This document shows, piece by piece, positions 24,076 through 31,018 of a DNA stretch of 64,000 nucleotides (position 1 is its first letter; each line of letters starts with the position of its first letter). The notes beneath the pieces are model-generated. The model saw only the letters and a list, made by a program, of their open reading frames with translations, had not been told where the DNA came from and made no database searches. The position numbers and the translations under genes are program-made. This DNA is from Evansella clarkii (lineage in GTDB: Bacteria; Bacillota; Bacilli; Bacillales; Salisediminibacteriaceae), in the NCBI RefSeq assembly GCF_002019695.1, contig NZ_MTIV01000022.1:1-64000 (forward strand), in the 5' to 3' direction.

Positions 24076-25851
24076 TTAGAGATCCTCCTGGCTCAACTGT
24101 CTTCGCTTTTTCATTAAAAGGTCTGAGACAGATGGTTGTTGTGCTGTTGGTTTAGGTTTAGACGATGGTCGCTGTGGGCGACCTTTTTGTTTACTATCAG
24201 CCGACTTCCCGTCCGGTACGATGTCCTGCAAGATACGCTCCACATCTTCACTGATCCCGTCATCCTGTTTTGGTTTCGGGCGAGAAGGTCTAGGTCTAAC
24301 CTTTTCGCTACTGGCAACACGTCGTTTTACCTGGTTGATTTTTTGTGATGCAGCACTTGCAACCGGCGCGGATGATGGATTAACTTCCGGTGCGATATAG
24401 CCGTCCCGGTTCGTCTGATAATCCAGCCCGCCTCCGTCTTCATCCGGATTATACGCAGCTTTCTCCCGACCCATCAGTATTTCGAGGGTTGTCCCCATCT
24501 GCTCGATCTTTGCGTGATCCGGGCGACCGTTTTTATCCAGCGGTATCGTCGATTCAAAGCCGGACGCCTTGGACGGATCAAGCGGACGCTCTGATTTGAA
24601 ATTCGCTGGAAAATCCATATCGACCATGGCTTCTTCCATTTTGTCTTTAAATTTTTGAGAGACATCGAACGTTTCGAACTGGTAAACACCGTCAACGAAG
24701 CGCTGTTTAAATACGGTTCGGTCCCCGTCTGGATGAAACTCAATGATCTCAGATAAATAACGAATCACATGCCCGTGGTATTTTGCCTTTTGGATATGAA
24801 TTCCGAAGTTAAAATACATACGAATATCCTGCTTTAAGGCTTCCTCAGACAGCTCATACCCCATCTTCGCCATATTGATAAAACGGGACGGGATCGCACG
24901 GGCTTCTGTGGCGTGTAGGCTTGTAATGATCGAGTGTCCGGATAATACGGCCTGAATCATCTCGTACGCTTCCTGGCCGCGTGTTTCTGTAACCATGATC
25001 CACGTCGGGTGGTTACGAAGACCCGCTTTAATCAGCTGGGTAACGCTAACTCCGTCGGATGTGACCCAGGAGTACACATCTTTTTCCGGGAACATCTCTT
25101 TCATGAATGTCTCCGGTGTATCTTCGATCAAGAGAATCCGGTCATCGAACGGGATAAACCCGGAGATCAATTTGTGCAACTCTGTTTTACCGGTTCCTGT
25201 CGTTCCCGAGATAACCATGTTCGCTTTTGTGAGTGCAGCGGCCCGGAAAAAGTCGTACATGAACATCGGGGCGAATCCCTCGAAGTTCTCTTTCGTAAGT
25301 GCGAGTTTTGGCCGCACCACACGAAGCGCCATTGTTGTCCCGGATTCCGGCGCGGTGTTTTGTGTGTTAACAGCGTTAATCCGCACGTTTTGGAAACGTC
25401 CATCAAAAATCGGACTTTTCGCTGTGAATTCTTTATTGTTGGCATTGGCGAACTTATTGACAAGACGCACAATGTAGGCTTCTGAGACTTCGAAATTCGT
25501 ATCGAATGTCTGCTTCTTATCGTTCGTCTCGATGATGAGTTCCTTACCGTTATAGCCGATATCTGTGATAGACGGGTCCTGGAGAATCTCTTCGATCACC
25601 CCGGTACCGATCGTTTCACGTACGACATATTCGATGACATCGGGATTATCTTTCGTGGCCTGTTTGAAATCCCGTTTAACGATTTTTTCCAGTCTCGCTC
25701 GAACATCCTTGTCTAGCATCCCCTGCACGACAAGCTCAGCGTGGCTTTCAATCAAGGCTTTTCGTATCTGCTCAACCTCTGAGGAGCTTATAAGCTCATG
25801 AGGTTCCACCTTCTCCTGTACTTGTGGTTGCTTCTTTCTTCCTAACGCCAT
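24076..25851 (-). CDS. Type II/IV secretion ATPase, TadA/CpaF/VirB11 family
   Basis: About 591 residues, starting at ATG 25851 (MALGRKKQ) after GAGGATACGA. The N-terminal domain (VIEYVVRETIGTGVIEEIL, a typical CpaF signature) precedes Walker A SGTTGTGKTE near residue 220. The Asp/His boxes (LLIEDTPET, MVTETRGQEAYEMIQAVLSG, SLHATEARAIPSRF) mark the secretion ATPase family. The tail from about 470 is a Pro/Lys-rich disordered region with no match. It powers assembly or export by the neighbouring platform proteins. Confidence 0.9.
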   Translation of the reverse strand: MALGRKKQPQVQEKVEPHELISSSEVEQIRKALIESHAELVVQGMLDKDVRARLEKIVKRDFKQATKDNPDVIEYVVRETIGTGVIEEILQDPSITDIGYNGKELIIETNDKKQTFDTNFEVSEAYIVRLVNKFANANNKEFTAKSPIFDGRFQNVRINAVNTQNTAPESGTTMALRVVRPKLALTKENFEGFAPMFMYDFFRAAALTKANMVISGTTGTGKTELHKLISGFIPFDDRILLIEDTPETFMKEMFPEKDVYSWVTSDGVSVTQLIKAGLRNHPTWIMVTETRGQEAYEMIQAVLSGHSIITSLHATEARAIPSRFINMAKMGYELSEEALKQDIRMYFNFGIHIQKAKYHGHVIRYLSEIIEFHPDGDRTVFKQRFVDGVYQFETFDVSQKFKDKMEEAMVDMDFPANFKSERPLDPSKASGFESTIPLDKNGRPDHAKIEQMGTTLEILMGREKAAYNPDEDGGGLDYQTNRDGYIAPEVNPSSAPVASAASQKINQVKRRVASSEKVRPRPSRPKPKQDDGISEDVERILQDIVPDGKSADSKQKGRPQRPSSKPKPTAQQPSVSDLLMKKRRQLSQEDL

Positions 25852-26186
25852 TCGTATCCTCATCCTTTCTATTTATCTTTTCAACTTGTTGTCTGCCTAT
25901 TTGCAAACAAACCAGTGTGTACATACGTTTGGAAAAATATTCCATTTATGGTATGTTTCTATTATACGACACATATGACTGTGTGTATAGGGTTTTAATC
26001 TTAATTTGAAGATACATCTGATAGATTCTTAGGGATATGTGGTGACAACTATTTAAAGCAAAAGGAAAAATCAATCAGGGTGTAGGATACACAATTTTTC
26101 GATAAAAAGGGTTGTTCTTTTAAGACTTAAACCCTTTTTATTATTTGAACCCTTTTGTTAGTAAAAAAGGAAAAAGGAGGACGAAT
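25852..26186. promoter_or_regulatory. Divergent regulatory region between Tad-like and sigma genes
   Basis: On the minus strand TATAAT (revcomp of 25961-25966 region) with an adjacent ACACA-N6-TGTGT palindrome near 25970-25985 looks like the Tad-like operon promoter. On the plus side an inverted repeat of 12 bases (26102-26113 and 26130-26141) followed by T residues resembles an attenuator in the leader of the sigma gene. No gene seen. Confidence 0.45.
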
Positions 26187-26765
26187 ATGGCGGAGAATTC
26201 ACTTATACATCTTCTTGATTTTGAACCTGAAAATGTCACAGACCCATTGATGAGGGGTTTTCTGAATATAGACAGTAATTACAATCTGCTGATGAAGGCA
26301 AGGGAACTCCCCTGTGAAGAAAATACTGACGAATTAAATCAAGCATTTAAAAGATACTACACGGAACTCCAATTGATTAACTACATTTCACACCTCATCA
26401 ATCATTACTCCAGAGATTTTTACAGAAAGAAAAACAGAGAAAAGTACTTTTATGTATTCGCTTTTGAAGACGAGTCCCTTTTTGACAGCAAGGTTCCTCC
26501 TAATCAACCAGGAGGCAATACCGTGGGGGAAGAATCATTGATTGAAATATCGTCCCTTTTGGAAGCCATTCAGGATAAAACCATCTATGAAGCGCTGATA
26601 CGTCTCACCGATAGGCAGCTATTTATTTTAAATCTCCATTTTGTCTATCAGTTGAGCCATACTGAGATTGCCGAAAAGTTAAACGTCAGCCAGCAATCCG
26701 TTTCAAAAACTATTAAAAAATCACTGAACAAATTAAGAAATTCTATCGTTTATGGAGGGAAATAA
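26187..26765 (+). CDS. Sigma-O-like sigma factor (region 4 protein)
   Basis: About 192 residues starting at ATG 26187 behind AAAGGAGGACG. The C-terminal part (TDRQLFILNLHFVYQLSHTE, then AEKLNVSQQSVSKTIKKSL) is a clear sigma region 4 helix-turn-helix. The N-terminal half is helical and not a normal region 2. The next gene resembles RsoA, the separate region-2 partner used by Bacillus subtilis SigO, and the order sigO-rsoA is the same. The pair should direct RNA polymerase to dedicated promoters, perhaps the protease gene downstream. Confidence 0.72.
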   Translation: MAENSLIHLLDFEPENVTDPLMRGFLNIDSNYNLLMKARELPCEENTDELNQAFKRYYTELQLINYISHLINHYSRDFYRKKNREKYFYVFAFEDESLFDSKVPPNQPGGNTVGEESLIEISSLLEAIQDKTIYEALIRLTDRQLFILNLHFVYQLSHTEIAEKLNVSQQSVSKTIKKSLNKLRNSIVYGGK

Positions 26766-26767
26766 GT

Positions 26768-27064
26768 ATGAGCACTCCGCTAGGATTGTATGACCTCACC
26801 CAGAAGGTGAAGGGTAGCGCCGATATGAATGTTGAAAACGATGCGATTATGGAAATTATTGATATGTTCGATCCTAAAATTAAAAGTAAAATCAGGACCT
26901 TGGACGAACATGCTGGGGAGGATTTAAAGCAGGAATTGACGTTTGAAATTACGAAAGCGCTACAACGTTTTGATTTAACCAGAGCGCCCAGTTTTATCGA
27001 ATATGTGGAACATAAAAACTGCAGAATAACAGGGAGGAATATCATTGAAAAAGCAAACCGTTAA
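26768..27064 (+). CDS. RsoA-like co-sigma protein
   Basis: A 98-residue protein with FDPKIKSKIRTLDEHAGEDL and a following helix (ELTFEITKALQRFD). This pattern is typical of RsoA and of the N-terminal part of UviA/TcdR-type sigma factors, where it supplies region 2-like contacts to core polymerase. It starts 2 nt after the sigma gene with GGAGGG upstream. Its end overlaps the protease start by 20 nt, so the three genes are translated together. Confidence 0.65.
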   Translation: MSTPLGLYDLTQKVKGSADMNVENDAIMEIIDMFDPKIKSKIRTLDEHAGEDLKQELTFEITKALQRFDLTRAPSFIEYVEHKNCRITGRNIIEKANR

Positions 27065-27980
27065 AGCCATACCCGTATTTGAAGGCACGTACCCGGTGAA
27101 CTCATTAAATACAAAGAACCCGTTAAATACAATCAATGTAGAAACCTATTGGGACTTAGGTATTAAGGGGAAGGGGATCACCATTGCCATTTTAGACAGT
27201 GGTGTTGATACGAATCATACTAATCTTTCTACTAGAATTATAGACGGTGCTAATTTCACAGAAGAAGATGAAGGGGATTTCAAAAAGTTCGAGGACTATA
27301 ACGGGCATGGAACCCATGTGGCCGGCATCGCCTCCTCAAACAATACAGACGGCCAAGCCACAGGTGTTGCCCCTGAAGCGAAATTGATGATCGTCAAGGT
27401 CCTGGATAAAAATGGATCGGGCAACATCAAGGATCTCATCAACGGTATTTATTTTACGGTCAACTGGCGAGGAGAACAGAACGAACGCGTTCGGGTGATC
27501 TGCTTATCGTTAGGTACGGAAGAGGACAATGAAGAACTATATGAGGCGATTAAATTCGCTATCAGCCAAGGGGTCGTTGTGGTAGCCGCTTCAGGTAACC
27601 AGGGAACAGGAAATGTAGACGATGTGAATTTAGGTTACCCTGGCGCCTATAACGAAGTGATACAAGTAGGCGCTATTGATATGAATAAAGAAATCGCGGA
27701 ATTTTCGAATCTAAATAATCAGATGGACATTCTGGCTCCCGGGGTGAACATAAACTCCACTTATCTTGATAGTAGTTATAAATCCATGTCCGGCACCTCC
27801 ATGGCTGCGCCTTTTGTCGTTGGAGCGCTCAGCTTAATTATTCAGGATGTGGAAATCAAGTTACAAAGAACTATTTCAGGGACGGAAATATACGGCCAGC
27901 TGATTAAGAACACTAAAAGGCTGGGGTACCCATTCAATGTCGAAGGAAATGGTCTAATTTATTTAAGCAAAAGGTTGTAA
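27045..27980 (+). CDS. Intracellular subtilisin-like serine protease
   Basis: A 311-residue S8 protease close to Bacillus IspA. The catalytic Asp51 is in AILDSGVD, His88 in NGHGTHVAG, Ser252 in SGTSMAAP, and the oxyanion Asn185 in ASGNQG. It has no signal peptide. The short N-terminal extension (KAIPVFEG) is where intracellular subtilisins carry the inhibitory LIPY-type propeptide. TTG 27045 is the start, with GGAGG 8 nt upstream. It may process a cytoplasmic target under control of the linked sigma pair. The length is normal for the family. Confidence 0.92.
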   Translation: MKKQTVKAIPVFEGTYPVNSLNTKNPLNTINVETYWDLGIKGKGITIAILDSGVDTNHTNLSTRIIDGANFTEEDEGDFKKFEDYNGHGTHVAGIASSNNTDGQATGVAPEAKLMIVKVLDKNGSGNIKDLINGIYFTVNWRGEQNERVRVICLSLGTEEDNEELYEAIKFAISQGVVVVAASGNQGTGNVDDVNLGYPGAYNEVIQVGAIDMNKEIAEFSNLNNQMDILAPGVNINSTYLDSSYKSMSGTSMAAPFVVGALSLIIQDVEIKLQRTISGTEIYGQLIKNTKRLGYPFNVEGNGLIYLSKRL

Positions 27981-28047
27981 TTTTTTTCGCTTTTCCCCTT
28001 TTAAGTATAGAGACAAAAAAATTACGAGTAAACAGGAGGGTTTTACC

Positions 28048-28293
28048 ATGGCTGATTCCATTATTGTATATACGCAGTCTGCTTGCGGTCATTGTCATAG
28101 ACAGATGGACTGGATGAATGAAAAAAACATTCCTTTTGAAGAACGGGAAATATCCAATCAGGAATACAGAGCAGAATTTCTGAATTTAAAAGGAAAAGGT
28201 ACACCTCTTACGCTTATTAAAAAGGCGGATGCTAACGAAGTCGTCACCGGATTTAATCAACAGGCATTGACGGAGAAATTACAAGTGAGGTGA
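28048..28293 (+). CDS. Glutaredoxin/NrdH-like redox protein
   Basis: An 81-residue thioredoxin-fold protein with the redox motif CGHC at residues 13-16 (TQSACGHCH) and cis-Pro in KGTPLTLI. AGGAGGG precedes it. It probably reduces disulfides or ribonucleotide reductase in the cytoplasm. It is followed, with overlapping signals, by a small Cys-containing protein and a tRNA-Cys gene. Confidence 0.85.
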   Translation: MADSIIVYTQSACGHCHRQMDWMNEKNIPFEEREISNQEYRAEFLNLKGKGTPLTLIKKADANEVVTGFNQQALTEKLQVR

Positions 28294-28299
28294 GATCCT

Positions 28300-28473
28300 G
28301 TGAAACGGGAGAACTTATTTCAATGTTATTGTCAGGCCAGAAAAGCGCAAGCCTTTTATTCAAAATGTTTAGATCAGCACGATTATAGTCCAGAAGAAAA
28401 GGAACTTCTTTACGAAATAATCGCAGATGCGGCGAAAACATCCAATAAACTAAAAAATTACTGCAGTGAATAA
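28300..28473 (+). CDS. Small Cys-containing helical protein
   Basis: A 57-residue ORF from GTG 28300, reading MKRENLFQCYCQARKAQAFY and ending KNYCSE, with four cysteines. GTGAGGTGAG upstream overlaps the end of the glutaredoxin gene, so the two are coupled. No family recognised; a substrate or partner of the glutaredoxin is possible. Confidence 0.5.
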   Translation: MKRENLFQCYCQARKAQAFYSKCLDQHDYSPEEKELLYEIIADAAKTSNKLKNYCSE

Positions 28474-28500
28474 CTTTACTCGGCTCAGGCCGGGTTATTC

Positions 28501-28574
28501 GGTGGCATAGCCAAGCGGTAAGGCAAAGGTCTGCAAAACCTTCATCCCCGGTTCGAATCCGGGTGCCACCTCCA
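28501..28574 (+). tRNA. tRNA-Cys (GCA)
   Basis: A complete cloverleaf: acceptor GGTGGCA/TGCCACC, D arm GCC...GGC, anticodon stem AAGGT/ACCTT with loop CTGCAAA (anticodon GCA), T arm CCGGTTCGAATCCGG, discriminator T and an encoded CCA. A terminator follows at 28594-28620. Confidence 0.95.
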
Positions 28575-28593
28575 TCCTATATAATTTATACAA

Positions 28594-28621
28594 AAAAGCC
28601 TCTTTTGATAAGAGGCTTTTA
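28594..28621. terminator. Terminator after tRNA-Cys
   Basis: Eleven-base arms (28594-28604 and 28610-28620), loop TTGAT, bidirectional, also serving the minus-strand gene ending at 28647. Confidence 0.88.
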
Positions 28622-28646
28622 TTAGTTTCTTTTTAAACTCTTCCCC

Positions 28647-29513
28647 CTAAAACGCCGCGAATTGAATATACATAAACCCAGCAAGGACAAGTGACGCGAG
28701 TGCGATCATCAGAAAGCGGGACAGATTTTCGAGCTTCCTAATTTTCAAGTGGCATAGGAACAAGCTAAACCAAGCTAAAATTAACGATAACGGTATCACC
28801 GGGACCGATGTCGGTACGAAGATGATGTACCCTACAAGCCCAAACAAAGCCACACCCAGTACAATTATTCCTGTGAGGATATTAATCAGTAAGGCGCTCC
28901 GGCGTTTCTCATCGGAAAGCATCTTTAAATCTACGTTTACGGGTTGGAACATGGACCCCATGTATATTTGGCTGAACAAAATGGCTGAATGGATCAGAAA
29001 TAATGCAAATAAACCATAATAGACAAGTTGGTTTTGTATAAAGCCATCCATTAAGAGATACCCGTAAAAGCCAAACAAAAAGGTCACTAACAATAGACTG
29101 ATTAACAGTAATCTGCTGGCTGCAGCTCTAGCGGGTTTTTGAACAAAGTAGAAGATCGAAACGTTAGAAATTAGCGTTAGGATAAGCCAGACTAACGGTA
29201 CTATCTCCTGGAACATATAGGTAGAAAAGGTAACCAAAGCTGAAAATAATACGCCAGTTAAACCTGCAATCATAAGAAGTGGTTTTCTAAAGGGGAAGAT
29301 TTCTCTGTTTAACTCTTTACCTATTTGACTACTTACTCCAAAGTCAGATATGGCTGTTTCTTCGGCTTGTTGTTTACTCAATCCTTCTTCTTCGTACACC
29401 TCTGTTTTTTTATTCAAATGAAATGTAAATTCCTCTTTTATATCACGTTTGTTCTCCTGGTTCAGTTCCACGTGATCTAAAACACTCTCAATATATTGGT
29501 CTACCTTACTCAT
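28647..29513 (-). CDS. Membrane protein with HAAS-type N-terminal domain
   Basis: A 288-residue protein. Residues 1-75 form a HAAS/permease-prefix domain (VDQYIESVLDHVELNQENKR, AEETAISDFG). Seven to eight hydrophobic segments follow. This architecture is regularly encoded with a PadR repressor, as here, and is thought to modulate or act with membrane transport. The start overlaps the PadR stop by 8 nt, so the two are coupled. Confidence 0.75.
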   Translation of the reverse strand: MSKVDQYIESVLDHVELNQENKRDIKEEFTFHLNKKTEVYEEEGLSKQQAEETAISDFGVSSQIGKELNREIFPFRKPLLMIAGLTGVLFSALVTFSTYMFQEIVPLVWLILTLISNVSIFYFVQKPARAAASRLLLISLLLVTFLFGFYGYLLMDGFIQNQLVYYGLFALFLIHSAILFSQIYMGSMFQPVNVDLKMLSDEKRRSALLINILTGIIVLGVALFGLVGYIIFVPTSVPVIPLSLILAWFSLFLCHLKIRKLENLSRFLMIALASLVLAGFMYIQFAAF

Positions 29514-29841
29514 TAGGTTCTCCCTCCTTGTTTACTTCACTAATGATTCGATTAACTTGCTTCCAGCCGTTTAATTTCTCTTGATGAACGTCTACCCCGA
29601 GGGGTGTAATCGTGTAATATTTCCGTCTGCCACCCTGAGATTCATCTCCCCAATAAGAGCTAATAGCTTTTTTTCTTTCGAGACGCTTCAATACAGAATA
29701 CAGCGTACCCTCACTGAGCTGATAGCTGCCCTCACTCAATTTATTTACTTTTGAAATAATTTGAAAGCCATACGCGTCGTCCTGGCGCAGTATAGACAAA
29801 ATTAGCAAATCCATATTGCCTTTCCATTGTTCTCTATCCAA
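29506..29841 (-). CDS. PadR-family transcriptional repressor
   Basis: About 111 residues from TTG 29841, preceded by AGGAGGTGG. The winged-helix PadR pattern is clear: LDLLILSILRQ-type start, DDAYGFQIISKV, GSYQLSEGTLYSVLKRLERK and the wing GRRKYYTITPLG. It likely represses its own operon, binding the palindrome at 29881-29909, and responds to a small molecule or envelope stress. Confidence 0.88.
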   Translation of the reverse strand: MDREQWKGNMDLLILSILRQDDAYGFQIISKVNKLSEGSYQLSEGTLYSVLKRLERKKAISSYWGDESQGGRRKYYTITPLGVDVHQEKLNGWKQVNRIISEVNKEGEPNE

Positions 29842-29880
29842 ATCAATCCACCTCCTTATTCTCCTATTAAAACTGTAACA

Positions 29881-29909
29881 CAAAGTACCTCGTTTAACAA
29901 GGTACTTTG
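29881..29909 (-). promoter_or_regulatory. Probable PadR operator
   Basis: A perfect inverted repeat with 10-bp arms (CAAAGTACCT and AGGTACTTTG) and a 9-bp spacer stands 40 nt upstream of the PadR start, in the promoter position. Confidence 0.65.
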
Positions 29910-29989
29910 GAAAAGGTGGTTGTTTATTTTTCCTGTGATTCCTTTTTATTGTATGTAGTTAGCTTTACTACAAAGGGAGGTGAGATTCC

Positions 29990-30157
29990 ATGATTAAAAA
30001 GCAAAATTTAAAAACTACCGACGACGTCAAGGCACAGTTCATCACGTACTGCAAAATCAGTGATGATTTTGAACACTGTATTTTGTGTCTGGCATGCCGC
30101 GTCACAATGGCTGTTTATCCAGATGGTAGCGAGTCCTTCTATCACTGCGGTTGCTAA
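29990..30157 (+). CDS. Cys-rich mini-protein
   Basis: A 55-residue ORF (starts MIKKQNLKTTDDVKAQ) with AAAGGGAGG 9 nt before ATG. The second half carries CILCLACRV and ends HCGC, giving six or seven Cys including two CxxC-like pairs. It could be a zinc-ribbon-like protein or a secreted/modified peptide; no signal peptide or leader is clear. It lies 33 nt before the phospholipase-like gene, so they form one transcript. Confidence 0.5.
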   Translation: MIKKQNLKTTDDVKAQFITYCKISDDFEHCILCLACRVTMAVYPDGSESFYHCGC

Positions 30158-30189
30158 CTTTACCCCCGAAAAAACAAGGAGATGATTGT

Positions 30190-30936
30190 ATGTATCAAAT
30201 TATTGATGGTGCTCGACTAAGAGACGAAGAGATTGCTAATACGTTAGAAGAACTAAAACATTTTGAAGCGTATCAGGAACTCATTGATACTCTCGCTGAA
30301 GCATCAGGTGCTTCCCTGGAGAATTTGAAACTCCAAACCACTTATCAATTCAATGTTGTTAGTGATAAGAACGTGGTCGGAAACGCCTATGTGAAAGCAC
30401 TAAACTTTACTGATGAAGATGAAAAGGTGTTAATCTCATACAACGATATAAACTATGAGAATGACAATTCAGATGATGTTACATTCTTATCTGGAAGTGT
30501 GCTTACTGAGGTTGAAGGAAAGAAAATCCAACGAATTTTCAATGTGGTTGATGGCGGCATTGAAATCGTAGAAAAAGAAAGAGAGCCAGAGTTTGAACTG
30601 AAGGATGCTTACCAAGAAGACCTTCCTGATAACCCTGATTTCAAACCTGGTAACTATTCGACTGATGGAGTGACTGCCAATGCTTGGTATGAATTCTGTG
30701 CGCCAGGTGGTTATCAGCATTGTGGTGCAGGATGTGGTTATAACCTACCTGATGGCGGCGGAGCCCCAATAAATGCAACTGACCGATGTTGCGTAGGGCA
30801 TGACCAATGCTGGGCAGGCCATGGAGATTGGGACCCTTGTTGCGATAGAAACTTTTTAAATTGCTTGGTTGGACAGAGTACCGCCCCGGCAATTGCGGCT
30901 AGAATTATCTTCGGACCGAATTCTCTTAGATGTTAA
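30190..30936 (+). CDS. Phospholipase A2-like protein without signal peptide
   Basis: A 248-residue protein from ATG 30190 (AAGGAG 8 nt upstream). The C-terminal 85 residues contain the secreted phospholipase A2 signature. CGAGCGYNLPDGGG resembles the calcium loop, followed by DRCCVGHDQCW with the catalytic His204-Asp205 pair and many further Cys. The first 130 residues (MYQIIDGARLRDEE...) are an acidic helical and beta domain of unknown type and could keep the enzyme inactive or direct export. Prokaryotic PLA2 proteins act on phospholipids outside the cell, but here no export signal is visible. Confidence 0.72.
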   Translation: MYQIIDGARLRDEEIANTLEELKHFEAYQELIDTLAEASGASLENLKLQTTYQFNVVSDKNVVGNAYVKALNFTDEDEKVLISYNDINYENDNSDDVTFLSGSVLTEVEGKKIQRIFNVVDGGIEIVEKEREPEFELKDAYQEDLPDNPDFKPGNYSTDGVTANAWYEFCAPGGYQHCGAGCGYNLPDGGGAPINATDRCCVGHDQCWAGHGDWDPCCDRNFLNCLVGQSTAPAIAARIIFGPNSLRC

Positions 30937-30943
30937 CCAACCA

Positions 30944-31008
30944 GGTCACCCTCTAGGGTGACCTTTTCTTACGTAAAAAAACCTGCCCGGTATAGCACCA
31001 GGCAGGTT
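30944..31008. terminator. Paired terminators between converging genes
   Basis: AGGTCACCCT/AGGGTGACCT (about 30948-30970, T run after it) serves the phospholipase-like gene. AACCTGCC/GGCAGGTT (about 30979-31006) serves the minus-strand giant gene. Confidence 0.8.
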
Positions 31009-31018
31009 ATATCTCTTA

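Noticed and set aside
21189-25851. Conjugative type IV secretion system
   Set aside because: The ATPase is VirB11/TadA-like, but no VirB4, VirD4 or relaxase was found in the window; the partner set fits a Tad-like system better.
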